A stretch of DNA of 34,153 bases, taken from Bacteroidaceae bacterium. Its GTDB lineage: Bacteria > Bacteroidota > Bacteroidia > Bacteroidales > Bacteroidaceae. The notes beneath the pieces were generated by a model. That model was not told where the DNA came from and searched no databases. It saw only the letters and a program-made list of their open reading frames with translations. Where the stretch lies: assembly GCA_017617575.1 (NCBI GenBank), contig JAFZVY010000072.1, positions 1 to 34,153 on the forward strand. Direction: 5' to 3'. Position numbers and translations under genes: made by a program. Positions 15,241-23,060 of this stretch are shown piece by piece. The first letter of the stretch is position 1. Every line of letters begins with the position of its first letter.

Positions 15241-15999
15241 TCAAATAACGAACTTAACCTCCTTGAACTCGTACCTTACCGTGTTGCCTGTGTCAAAGCG
15301 GAGAACGAGATGACCCGTAGGCTCAACACCTGCAATCTCTGCCATGAACTCGCCACGCACGTCACAGTAGCGATGCAGTCCTGTGCGACGGTAGAGGTTA
15401 GCCATGTATTGCGCTTCGACCTCGGCGCGCTTGCCACTACGCACAAGCTCATAGTATTCGCAGAACAAGTCCACCACCTCAGTAAGGAGTACGCTCGCAT
15501 CGGTGTCCGTTCCCGTTATCTGTTTCAGCGAAACAGGGTTTGGCGCATCACTTGTGAACACGGTCTGGTTCACGTTGATGCCCGTGCCGATGATGCAGTT
15601 GGAGATGGTCTTGCCCATAAGGTCGCACTCGATGAGCGTTCCGCAAATCTTCCTGTCGCCCACATATATGTCATTAGGCCATTTGATGGTTACCTCATCC
15701 TCCCTTCCTGCCTTGGCGATGCGTCGGCTCAGCACTTGCTGTATGGCGAGCGCCATGCACTCCGACAGCACAAACTGCTCTGACGGCACGATGAACGAAG
15801 GATGGCAGAGAAGGGAGAACAATAGGTTCTTACCTGCCTCAGACTCCCATGTGTTGCCAGCCTGTCCCCTGCCAGCCGTCTGCTCGTATGCAGTTACGAG
15901 CGTGATGCCCGGCAGTGACTCACCGCTCTCAAGCATATCGCGGACAAAGGTGTTCGTGCTATCTACCTTAGGAAGGTTTATCTGATTAAGCTGTTCCAT
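15241..15999 (-). CDS. birA: Biotin-[acetyl-CoA-carboxylase] ligase, no HTH domain
   Basis: A 252-aa biotin protein ligase. It attaches biotin to the carrier lysine of biotin-dependent carboxylases through biotinyl-AMP. The key motif AGRGQAGNTWES (42-53) corresponds to GRGRxGRxW, and KWPNDIYVGDRKICG (107-121) is the second conserved block. The start at 15999 (MEQLNQINLPKVDSTN) was chosen because an upstream in-frame extension of 33 residues is not like the family and overlaps an intergenic repeat. There is no N-terminal DNA-binding domain, so it is a class I ligase and not the biotin repressor. The gene symbol denotes activity only. An inverted-repeat element lies directly upstream. Confidence 0.9.
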   Translation of the reverse strand: MEQLNQINLPKVDSTNTFVRDMLESGESLPGITLVTAYEQTAGRGQAGNTWESEAGKNLLFSLLCHPSFIVPSEQFVLSECMALAIQQVLSRRIAKAGREDEVTIKWPNDIYVGDRKICGTLIECDLMGKTISNCIIGTGINVNQTVFTSDAPNPVSLKQITGTDTDASVLLTEVVDLFCEYYELVRSGKRAEVEAQYMANLYRRTGLHRYCDVRGEFMAEIAGVEPTGHLVLRFDTGNTVRYEFKEVKFVI

Positions 16000-16029
16000 T
16001 TGCTTACTGTTAACTCTGTTCTTGGTTAA

Positions 16030-16153
16030 TTGGAGTAAAGGGGAGTAAATAGTAATCAATAGGAGTAAAGATACGTTACCAATGTAGGAACCAAGCAAGC
16101 AAACAGACTATCGTCCCTTTACTTCCATCTACTCCTTCTTATTCCTATTTACG
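16030..16153. repeat. Inverted-repeat element, family member C
   Basis: The left part (16030-16070) contains three GGAGTAAA motifs; the right arm (16112-16153) contains their reverse complements. The segment at 16099-16116 matches that at 7142-7159 of element A at 13 of 18 positions in the same orientation relative to the right arm. It separates birA from the cyclo-ligase gene. Confidence 0.75.
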
Positions 16154-16167
16154 ACAAGTGAAAGCCA

Positions 16168-16707
16168 CTACCTGCTCACCACCTCGTCCACCTTCACGTC
16201 ATGAGGCTCGCAAGGTATCTCATCCATCCTCTGGAACGGGAAGCACACTCCAATCTTCATTGCGTTCACGAGGCGAGGCAACAGGCGGTCGTAGTAACCC
16301 TTACCACGTCCGAGGCGGTGACCAAAGTCATCGTATGCCATGCCCGGAACTATTGCGAGGTCTATCTTGTGGTACTCACTCTCCGGGAACACACTGCCCG
16401 TTGGCTCCATGATGCCGTACGAGCCGACTGCGAGTGAGTCGCGTCCTTCGTACACTCTCAGTTCGAGGTCGTCGCCCACCACTACTGGCAGGAGGATGGT
16501 CTTCGACATCATCTCGGCTCGACGGATAAGTATCTCCGTACTCACCTCATCGGGCATGGCGTAATAAAGGAGAACTACCCCGGCAGCCCTCCATGCACCG
16601 TCCATCACAATGCTTTCGCACAGGGAGTCGGACATGTCGAAAAGCTCTGCCTGCGAGTAAACCGCTTTCCTCTCACGTATGATGCGCCTGAGTTCCTTCT
16701 TATCCAT
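16168..16707 (-). CDS. 5-formyltetrahydrofolate cyclo-ligase
   Basis: A 179-aa enzyme of the MTHFS (YgfA/Fau) family. It converts 5-formyl-THF to 5,10-methenyl-THF with ATP. The evidence is VVLLYYAMPDEVST in the N-terminal half, VPGMAYDDFGHRLGRGKGYYDR with the family signature GRGKGYYDR (133-141), and the C-terminal GVCFPFQRMDEIPCEPHDVKVDEVV. The length is typical. It starts 3 bp after the HIT gene stop, so the two are certainly in one transcript and perhaps translationally coupled. Confidence 0.93.
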   Translation of the reverse strand: MDKKELRRIIRERKAVYSQAELFDMSDSLCESIVMDGAWRAAGVVLLYYAMPDEVSTEILIRRAEMMSKTILLPVVVGDDLELRVYEGRDSLAVGSYGIMEPTGSVFPESEYHKIDLAIVPGMAYDDFGHRLGRGKGYYDRLLPRLVNAMKIGVCFPFQRMDEIPCEPHDVKVDEVVSR

Positions 16708-16710
16708 AGT

Positions 16711-17130
16711 TTAGAGATGAGCCTTTACCTTATTGATTAGCTCCTCGTACTCAGCATCGGAGAGATAGACCTTTCCAGGGTTCATCTGGAACGTGCCACC
16801 GTAGTCGGGACCGTCAACGTACTTAGGAGCAAGGTGGAAGTGTAGGTGACAGAGCTTGTCGCTGTAAGCACCGTAGTTAATCTTCTCTGGGTTGAAAGCT
16901 GCCTGTATTGCGCGTGTCACACGGCACACGTCTGCCATGAATGCATTGCGTTCCTCGTCGCTGAGTTCGTTGAGGTCATTAACATGACCGTTGTATGCTA
17001 CCAAGCATCGACCCCTGTAAGTCTGCTCCTTGAAGAGGAACACACGTGATACTGCGAGGTCAGCTATCTTAATCATCAGATTGTCGTATGTGTCAGTACA
17101 ATACAGACAAGTCTTTGGGTCACTATACAT
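16711..17130 (-). CDS. HIT family hydrolase
   Basis: A 139-aa histidine-triad protein. The triad HLHFHL (His95, His97, His99) lies in CHLHFHLAPKYVDGPDYGG, and the N-terminal Cys8-x-x-Cys11 could bind zinc as in many HIT proteins. HIT enzymes hydrolyse or transfer nucleoside monophosphates from dinucleoside or aminoacyl-type substrates; the exact substrate is unknown. It is first of the leftward HIT/cyclo-ligase pair, with a TAACTTTG -7 box about 25 bp upstream of the start. Confidence 0.88.
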   Translation of the reverse strand: MYSDPKTCLYCTDTYDNLMIKIADLAVSRVFLFKEQTYRGRCLVAYNGHVNDLNELSDEERNAFMADVCRVTRAIQAAFNPEKINYGAYSDKLCHLHFHLAPKYVDGPDYGGTFQMNPGKVYLSDAEYEELINKVKAHL

Positions 17131-17155
17131 AATCTATTCTATTTTAAGTTGTCCG

Positions 17156-17163
17156 CAAAGTTA
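17156..17163 (-). promoter_or_regulatory. Candidate -7 box for HIT gene
   Basis: TAACTTTG on the minus strand, a match to TAnnTTTG, 25 bp upstream of the HIT ATG. No convincing TTTG was found at the -33 position, so this is tentative. Confidence 0.35.
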
Positions 17164-17422
17164 GCAAAGATTAAGGAGAAACGAGAGTAATTGAGCCAAT
17201 TATTTTCAAACAGCGAGCCAAATAGCCTCTCCGCTGCCGACAGCCCGCCATTCCACTGACTCCACGACACATTTCCAACGGGAGGCAAAACAGCGCATAG
17301 CACACCTATTGACGAGCGTCAAATAGAGAGAATAAAATGGAGAAAATAGGGCTTTAGAGCCATTCATAGTAAAAATGTGGTTTTTCGGTCAATTACCCCC
17401 TACTTTAACGATTAGTAGCAAA

Positions 17423-17477
17423 CTTAGTGAGTTGTTAGTAGGAAAGTCACTAAGTTTCCTACTAACGACTCACTAAG
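17423..17477. repeat. Long hairpin with 23-bp arms
   Basis: The left arm 17423-17445 (starting CTTAGTGAGT, ending TAGTAGGAAA) and right arm 17455-17477 pair along all 23 positions, with one G-U in a plus-strand RNA. The loop is 9 nt (GTCACTAAG) and itself repeats part of the right arm end. No T run follows on either side. Confidence 0.85.
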
Positions 17478-17620
17478 CCTTTAGTTAGGGGTTATACAGT
17501 ACAATAGTTATGACTTAATGCACATGGATACAAAAAGACCAATCAGTAATTAACTACCAGCTCCTCTTGTGGCCAGTGGAGGACGCTCCGCATCCTCCCC
17601 TACCCATTCCCCACAAACCC

Positions 17621-17682
17621 AACAGAGAGCACAGAGGAAAGATAGCTGATGCATCTCTTTGTCCTCTGTGCTCTCTGCGTTG
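17621..17682. repeat. Inverted repeat with 16-bp perfect arms
   Basis: CAGAGAGCACAGAGGA (from 17623) pairs perfectly with 17662-17677, and pairing extends weakly on both sides. It is about 80 bp past the stop of the leftward TPR/HTH gene. It could act as an mRNA end structure, though no T run follows. Confidence 0.8.
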
Positions 17683-17763
17683 AAAAGATAACGCCCTCCG
17701 TATTTGATGGAAAGCTATTCGTCATTCACCCCCAAGTGCGTTGGTGGTGCTTGTGATTGTTGC

Positions 17764-19506
17764 TTACTCTTCCTCCTCGTCGTTGTCAGCACCCATGTTC
17801 TTCAGGTTCTGAACGAGGATGTTTGCTTGTGACATGCCGAAGAGCTTCTCGTTGGCTCGCTTCTTAGCGTTAGCTACTGAAGATGACGACGTGTTAAGGA
17901 GAACCGTGATGTCCTTCACCGTGAAGTTGAGTCGGAGAAGAATACAGATGATAAGCTCGTGCTGCGAGAGAGTGTCGCACTGCATCATTGCCATGAAGAA
18001 GTGTGGCAAGTACTGACGCACTATGAGCAACAGTTCGTCGATGTCCGCATTCGTCATATGCTCCTTGACGCTATGTGGCTTGAGGATGTCACGCATACCC
18101 AGTATGAAAGGAGTGTTGAGGAGTGCTGCCTCGTCATCCTTCGACTTGAGGTCCTTGTACTTGGACTTCAGGTCAGCAACCTCCGACAGCTTAGCACGTC
18201 GGAACTGCTCATACTCCTGCTTCTGCTCCGTGAGGTCCTCTACGACATGGACGTACTCCGTCTTGGTCTTCTCGTAGGAATCATTTAGCGTCTCAAGCTC
18301 CTCCTCCTTGGAAGCAGCATAACGTTTGTGCAGGTAGTAGAGTGCCACGACAACTACGATGAACACGAACACTGCGAAGACAAGTAGCAGTGCGTTCAGC
18401 TTTGCCTCGGCTCGCTTCTCATCTGCAATGCGCTGCATTCGTGAGTAGTCGTACATTGAAGTTGCCTGTTGTGCAGCATCAATCTGGTTCTGTGAGAGAC
18501 GTTCGTCAAGAGCTAACTCCTGAAGTCGTGTGAAGTTGATGACCGAATCGACGATGCGTCGTTCGCAATACACCTCGGCAAGTCCCTTGTAGGCGTTGAA
18601 CTCGCACTCTGGGTATGCAAGAAGCTTTCTGTAGTAAAGCTCCGCAGAGTCGAGCTTGCCAACACCGCAGTAGTATATGCCCTTGCTCTGATAGTAGAGC
18701 TGACGGCCAGGAACAGTTATCTCGCCATCCTTGAACATACCAGACTTTTGCTCATAGGCGTCCATGTAGCGGCGCGCCTCTGAGTAGCGACCTCGTGAAA
18801 GAAGTATGTCGATGAGAGGTGGATAGACACCGTAGGCATCCTCTATGTATCCGTTGTCGCAGTACATCTTGAATAGTTCGTGAGTCATTCGGACGACAGT
18901 GGCAGTGTCGTTCATCTGACTGTACGCCATGGTCGATAGGTCAATACCGCGTATGTACTCGTATGTATCACCCAGCTTCTGTGCGCATCGGCTATAGTTG
19001 TTCCATGCTGCAAGTTGCTGCTCAGGCAGGTGTTGGTAGTAAAGTACAACGGCAACCTGTCCCCACACGCTCATCAGGGTGAGGTAGTCGCAATTCTCGT
19101 CAACTGTGTCAGCCTTGTCTATCGCGTCGTAGTAGCACTGGAGTGCTACTGGAGCCTCCATCAGGTCGCGGTAGATGCAGCCCATGAGATAGTGTGCCTT
19201 CATCTGCTCGTTGCTACTGCCATGCTGCTGGTCGTAGTACTCCACAACCTCATGGAAGACACTATCCGAAGGGAGCTGTCCATCGAGCTTGTTCTGCGCA
19301 TCAGCGTATAGCAAGTAGTAGCGCATCCTAAGCGACTCGGACACATCGCCCAACTGACCGCTACATCGAGAGAGAATAGCATACGCAGAGTCAGCATCAC
19401 TTTCGATGATGCTGGATGCCTTGTCCAGTTGGTTCTCAAATTCGCTGTTATTAGTACAGGCAAACAAGGTCACGAGTGTTAATATGGCAACTAAGAGCTT
19501 TTTCAC
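17764..19506 (-). CDS. TPR lipoprotein with membrane helix and HTH-like C-terminus
   Basis: With the proposed GTG start at 19506 the protein is 580 aa and begins VKKLLVAILTLVTLFAC, a lipoprotein signal with the lipobox cysteine at residue 17. An ATG start at 19545 would add 13 residues ahead of the signal and is less likely. Numbering from that ATG: TPR-like helical repeats cover about 40-370, a single membrane helix 384-404, a charged coiled coil about 411-470, and a C-terminal domain (about 475-575) whose end LSQHELIICILLRLNFTVKDITVLLNTSSSSVANAKKR resembles a LuxR/sigma-type helix-turn-helix. The tail is acidic (DNDEEEE). Bacteroidetes encode many such membrane-tethered TPR/HTH regulators. 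Target genes are unknown; tadA is divergent. Confidence 0.75.
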   Translation of the reverse strand: MKKLLVAILTLVTLFACTNNSEFENQLDKASSIIESDADSAYAILSRCSGQLGDVSESLRMRYYLLYADAQNKLDGQLPSDSVFHEVVEYYDQQHGSSNEQMKAHYLMGCIYRDLMEAPVALQCYYDAIDKADTVDENCDYLTLMSVWGQVAVVLYYQHLPEQQLAAWNNYSRCAQKLGDTYEYIRGIDLSTMAYSQMNDTATVVRMTHELFKMYCDNGYIEDAYGVYPPLIDILLSRGRYSEARRYMDAYEQKSGMFKDGEITVPGRQLYYQSKGIYYCGVGKLDSAELYYRKLLAYPECEFNAYKGLAEVYCERRIVDSVINFTRLQELALDERLSQNQIDAAQQATSMYDYSRMQRIADEKRAEAKLNALLLVFAVFVFIVVVVALYYLHKRYAASKEEELETLNDSYEKTKTEYVHVVEDLTEQKQEYEQFRRAKLSEVADLKSKYKDLKSKDDEAALLNTPFILGMRDILKPHSVKEHMTNADIDELLLIVRQYLPHFFMAMMQCDTLSQHELIICILLRLNFTVKDITVLLNTSSSSVANAKKRANEKLFGMSQANILVQNLKNMGADNDEEEE

Positions 19507-19571
19507 ACTACAAATATAGGTGATTTCGTAGTATATTGCAAGCAAAACATGAAAAAAGTAGTGAATATATC

Positions 19572-19602
19572 ATTGGAAAAATAGGAAAAACATCTACTTT
19601 TG
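19572..19602 (+). promoter_or_regulatory. Promoter for tadA
   Basis: ATTG (19572-19575), 19 bp, then TACTTTTG (19595-19602). The -7 box is an exact match. It lies 13 bp before the tadA ATG at 19616, so the leader would be only a few nucleotides. Confidence 0.55.
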
Positions 19603-19615
19603 CACTATAAAACGA

Positions 19616-20059
19616 ATGACTATGACACAGGACGAGAAATATATGCGCGAGGCAATGCTCGAGGCACGCATAGCACTGGAGCAGGACGAGATTCCCATTG
19701 GAGCAGTCGTGGTTGCAGGTGGAGTGATAATAGGCAGGGGACACAACCTTACAGAGACTCTCCACGACGTGACAGCCCATGCCGAAATGCAAGCCATAAC
19801 CGCTGCTGAGGAGTACCTTGGTGGTAAGTACCTTGACAAGTGCACCCTGTATGTAACTGTCGAGCCGTGTGTGATGTGCGCAGGAGCCATCGGCTGGAGT
19901 CAGCTTGGCAAACTGGTGTTCGGTGCATCGGACGATAAGCGTGGCTTTATGAAGCTTGCACCTAACGCCTTGCATCCAAAGACCATCGTAGTTAGCGGAG
20001 TGATGGAAGAAGAAGCCTCAACTATGATGAAAGAGTTCTTCAAGGGAAAGAGGAAATGA
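19616..20059 (+). CDS. tadA: tRNA-specific adenosine deaminase
   Basis: A 147-aa zinc-dependent deaminase converting A34 to inosine in tRNA-Arg(ACG). The zinc/catalytic motifs are complete: His55-Ala-Glu57 in HAEMQAI and Pro84-Cys85-x-x-Cys88 in EPCVMCAGAI. Length and the end VVSGVMEEEASTMMKEFFKGKRK are typical. Start may be Met1 (19616) or Met3 (19622). It is the only rightward gene in this part of the window, divergent from the TPR/HTH gene and convergent with the MATE gene, and ends near a bidirectional terminator. Confidence 0.94.
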   Translation: MTMTQDEKYMREAMLEARIALEQDEIPIGAVVVAGGVIIGRGHNLTETLHDVTAHAEMQAITAAEEYLGGKYLDKCTLYVTVEPCVMCAGAIGWSQLGKLVFGASDDKRGFMKLAPNALHPKTIVVSGVMEEEASTMMKEFFKGKRK

Positions 20060-20087
20060 ACTGTCTCCTCGCCTTACTAATAACGAC

Positions 20088-20121
20088 ACAGCCATGCTGA
20101 CGAGTACGTCAGCATGGCTGT
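20088..20121. terminator. Bidirectional hairpin between tadA and MATE
   Basis: Perfect 15-bp arms ACAGCCATGCTGACG and complement around AGTA. It lies between two convergent genes, 28 bp after tadA and 4 bp after the MATE stop. T runs are weak on both sides. Confidence 0.7.
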
Positions 20122-20125
20122 ATTG

Positions 20126-21400
20126 TTAACAGGAAGGCCTACGCGAGAAGCGGTAGTAGTACAGCACACCCGCAGTAGTAAGCCCTATCGGGAAGCTCCA
20201 CCATATTCCTGCCGCCCCCATTCCGAGTGGGAAGGCAAAGACGTAGGCACATGGAATGCTTATCAGTATATAAGAGATGAAGGCACTAACCATCATCGAC
20301 TTCACATCCTCAATGGCTCGTAGGCAGTTGGCAAATATCGTCTGAGTCAAGTCGCCAAACTGATATGCGGCAAAGGCTGGTAGCATGGACACGAGGATTG
20401 CTATTACCTCCTCGTTTGTCGTGAACACCGAGAACAGCAGGCGATGAGTTAGCAACACGCCCACCGTGATAAGGAAACCGATGAATGCCGTCATACCAAG
20501 GGCAACGTACGCAGTATCACGAACGCCCTCATTGTCCTTTAGTCCGCGATAGTGCGAGATGCGAACAGCTGCCGCAGCACCAATACCATAGTAAACCATG
20601 AAGCACAACGAACCAACGACACACATCACCTGATGAGCCGCCAAGGCATTAGCACCAATCCAACCCATGAACAAGGCGCACACGTTGAAGCTTCCAGCCT
20701 CAAGGCACAACTGGATGGATATTGGCAAGCCCTTACGTGCAAGGTACATGATACCCTTGCCGTCGTAGTCACGACCAAAGCCCACCTTAATACACATCCA
20801 CACCGCCATGAACACACGAGAGCCGAGCGTTGCAATACCTGCACCAAGCAGTCCCAAGTCGCAAACGAAGATAAGGATGTAGTTTCCGACGATGTTCACC
20901 ACGTTGCTCATCAACATAACCCACATCGGAGAGCGAGTGTCGCCCGTAGCATCGGAGTATTGCTTGAAAGAGTTGAATGCCCCCACGAATGGTATTGACA
21001 ACGTGAGCGTCACGAAGTACGGACGTATGTAAGGCATCAGTTCCTCTGGCTGTCCGAGTCTGTTGAGATTGAGATAGAGGACAGTTAGCAACAGGAGCGA
21101 CACCGCACTACCCATAGCACTCACGACAAGGCTATTGTTGAGTGCCTTCCGTGCTTCCTCCTTCCTGCCTTGTCCCCACAGAGAACCCACTACGGGAGTT
21201 GTGCTGTAGGACAGTCCGAGGGTGAAAAACAACAGTAGGTTGAACACATTGTTCACGAATCCTGCCGCTGACAGCTCCAGCGTTCCGTACTGACCTATCA
21301 TTGAGGTGTCAGCAAAAGACTGCGCAATCGTTCCCAACTGCGCAATAACGATAGGCAAGCCAAGATGGCTTAACGCTGCAATATGAACACGGACTTTCAC
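20126..21400 (-). CDS. MATE family efflux transporter
   Basis: A 424-aa integral inner-membrane protein with about 12 hydrophobic helices in two similar halves, the MATE layout. The N-terminal half begins LGLPIVIAQLGTIAQSFADTSMIGQYGTLELSAAGF, with the family region around residues 25-40, followed by GLSYSTTPVVGSLWGQGR. The C-terminal half begins near GLPISIQLCLEAGSFNVCALF. MATE transporters export cationic drugs or metabolites in exchange for sodium or protons. Substrate cannot be inferred. It follows serB on the same strand but is separated by a 23-bp repeat array. Confidence 0.92.
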   Translation of the reverse strand: MKVRVHIAALSHLGLPIVIAQLGTIAQSFADTSMIGQYGTLELSAAGFVNNVFNLLLFFTLGLSYSTTPVVGSLWGQGRKEEARKALNNSLVVSAMGSAVSLLLLTVLYLNLNRLGQPEELMPYIRPYFVTLTLSIPFVGAFNSFKQYSDATGDTRSPMWVMLMSNVVNIVGNYILIFVCDLGLLGAGIATLGSRVFMAVWMCIKVGFGRDYDGKGIMYLARKGLPISIQLCLEAGSFNVCALFMGWIGANALAAHQVMCVVGSLCFMVYYGIGAAAAVRISHYRGLKDNEGVRDTAYVALGMTAFIGFLITVGVLLTHRLLFSVFTTNEEVIAILVSMLPAFAAYQFGDLTQTIFANCLRAIEDVKSMMVSAFISYILISIPCAYVFAFPLGMGAAGIWWSFPIGLTTAGVLYYYRFSRRPSC

Positions 21401-21423
21401 TTAATAATAATGCGGATAGTTAT

Positions 21424-21607
21424 TCAATACGAAACCTAACGGTATCTTAATACGAAACCCGACGGTCTCCTAATACGAAGCCTGGTGGTATCCTAATACG
21501 AAACCTGACGGTATCCTAACACTAACGAGGATTGTCTCTTAACAAGAAGCCGTCCGCTCTCTTAACAAGAATGCGGATGGCTTCTTAATACAGACCATGG
21601 CGGTCAC
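21424..21607. repeat. Tandem array of eight 23-bp units
   Basis: Eight units of exactly 23 bp start at 21424, 21447, 21470, 21493, 21516, 21539, 21562 and 21585. Most open with YTAATACGAA or YTAACAAGAA and end GGTATC or GTCTC-like. Sequence drifts strongly from unit to unit while the spacing has no insertion or deletion. It occupies nearly all of the serB-MATE gap. Confidence 0.88.
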
Positions 21608-21624
21608 TATATAATAAGGTGTGG

Positions 21625-22896
21625 CTACTGTGCCCTGTCATCCAAGTAAGAATCCTTGAATCCGAGGAAGTAGAGAACACCATCAAGACCAATGGTGTTG
21701 ATACTCTGCTGTGCATTGGCAACAACACGTGGCTTAGCATGGAATGCAATACCAAGTCCAGACTCAGAGAGCATTGGAAGGTCGTTGGCTCCGTCGCCCA
21801 CTGCAATGGTCTGCTGTAGGTTCACCTTCTCCACCTGTGCTATGAGCTTGAGGAGTTCTGCCTTGCGCTTGCCATCGACAACCTCACCGACGTAGTTACC
21901 AGTTAGCTTACCGTTCTCGTCTATTTCCAGTTCATTGGCATATACGTAGTCAATATCGTACTTCTTCTGGATGTACTCACCGAAGAACGTGAATCCACCT
22001 GAGAGAATGGCTATCTTGTAACCGTACTTCTTCAACACGTACATTAGGCGGTCAACACCTTCGGTAAACGGAAGGTTCTCAGCAATGTCCTTCATGACAC
22101 TCACGTCAAGACCTTTGAGCAACTTGCATCGCTTGGTGAAAGACTCCTTGAAGTCAATTTCGCCACGCATCGCACTCTCGGTGATGGCAGCCACCTCATC
22201 ATATACGCCATGCTTGCGTGCAAGCTCGTCGATTACCTCTGTCTGGATAAGCGTCGAATCCATATCGAAACAGATGAGACGGCGCATACGACGGTACATG
22301 TTGTCTATCTGGAAGGAGCAATCCACCTCAAGCTCACTTGACAAGCGAAGGAGTTCGCGGTGCAATCCCTCATGGCTCTTTGGTGTACCACGAACAGAGA
22401 ACTGAATACATGCGCGGTTATTCTTCTCCGGATGCTCGATGCTCGCACGACCTGAGAGTCGCTTGATTCCATCAATGTTGAGGTCCTGGTCTGCAATAAG
22501 CTGGCTGACAGCCTCAATCTGCTTGGCAGACAACTTTCGACCTAACACCGTGAGGATGTATCTGTTCTTTCCCTGACGGTTCACCCAGTCCTCGTACTCT
22601 GCCAAGGTAATAGGGATGAAGCGTATGTTCACGTTCAGTTCCGTCGCCTTGAAAAGCAGTTCCTTCATCACGCGTCCAGAGTTTTCCTCCGATACGCGTA
22701 TTAGGAAGCCGAGCGACAGAGTGGAGTGAATGTCTGCCTGACCAATATCGAGGATATCCACGTCATAGTTGGCAAGCACTCCTGTTATCGTTGCGGTAAG
22801 ACCTGGACGGTCAACACCTGTGATACGCAAAAGGATGAGTTCTTCCTCTGGGAGAAGAACTTCATCCTTGATATTGTTGTTATTATCCTGCATCAT
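21625..22896 (-). CDS. serB: Phosphoserine phosphatase with N-terminal ACT region
   Basis: A 423-aa protein; the last step of L-serine synthesis. Residues about 20-200 form two ACT-like regulatory domains (LLRITGVDRPGLTATITGVL and YILTVLGRKLSAKQIEAVSQ). The HAD phosphatase domain begins at about 205 with the catalytic FDMDSTLI (nucleophile Asp211, acid Asp213), then LSGGFTFF (motif II), and VGDGANDLPML (motif IV). This long ACT-fused form is common in Bacteroidetes and mycobacteria; the ACT part may allow feedback by serine. Start is Met1 or Met2 of MMQDN. It is between tyrS and the MATE gene on the same strand. Confidence 0.94.
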   Translation of the reverse strand: MMQDNNNNIKDEVLLPEEELILLRITGVDRPGLTATITGVLANYDVDILDIGQADIHSTLSLGFLIRVSEENSGRVMKELLFKATELNVNIRFIPITLAEYEDWVNRQGKNRYILTVLGRKLSAKQIEAVSQLIADQDLNIDGIKRLSGRASIEHPEKNNRACIQFSVRGTPKSHEGLHRELLRLSSELEVDCSFQIDNMYRRMRRLICFDMDSTLIQTEVIDELARKHGVYDEVAAITESAMRGEIDFKESFTKRCKLLKGLDVSVMKDIAENLPFTEGVDRLMYVLKKYGYKIAILSGGFTFFGEYIQKKYDIDYVYANELEIDENGKLTGNYVGEVVDGKRKAELLKLIAQVEKVNLQQTIAVGDGANDLPMLSESGLGIAFHAKPRVVANAQQSINTIGLDGVLYFLGFKDSYLDDRAQ

Positions 22897-22913
22897 TATT
22901 TGGAGTTAGAAGT

Positions 22914-23005
22914 AAAACGTAAGCCAAGCATGACTCTCATCACACGTTGGCTTTGACTTAAAACGTGAGCCAAGTATGACTCACGTTATGTTCACAAGCT
23001 GCGAC
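22914..23005. repeat. 46-bp direct repeat of 23-bp units
   Basis: A 23-bp unit starting AAAACGTAAGCCAAGCATGA (22914) recurs 46 bp later as AAAACGTGAGCCAAGTATGA (22960). The 23 bp between contains an inverted ACGTTGGCTTTGAC copy. It fits the 22-23 bp periodic family seen in other gaps. It lies just upstream of serB. Confidence 0.65.
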
Positions 23006-23060
23006 CGTCTCCCTGACAGTTATCGTTTCCCTTCACGGAAAGCAGGGACGGCGCTGCTCT

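Larger units (their letters stand above)
17164..17763. other. 600-bp intergenic region rich in hairpins
   Basis: No coding frame was found. The region lies between the HIT gene 5' end and the 3' end of the TPR/HTH gene. It contains three clear inverted repeats: 17423-17477 and 17621-17682 (listed separately) and a small one at 17578-17598 (GGAGGACGC/GCATCCTCC). A regulatory RNA is possible but nothing diagnostic was seen. Confidence 0.6.

Noticed and set aside
15241-15999. Biotin repressor
   Set aside because: No N-terminal DNA-binding domain; the ligase starts directly at the catalytic part.
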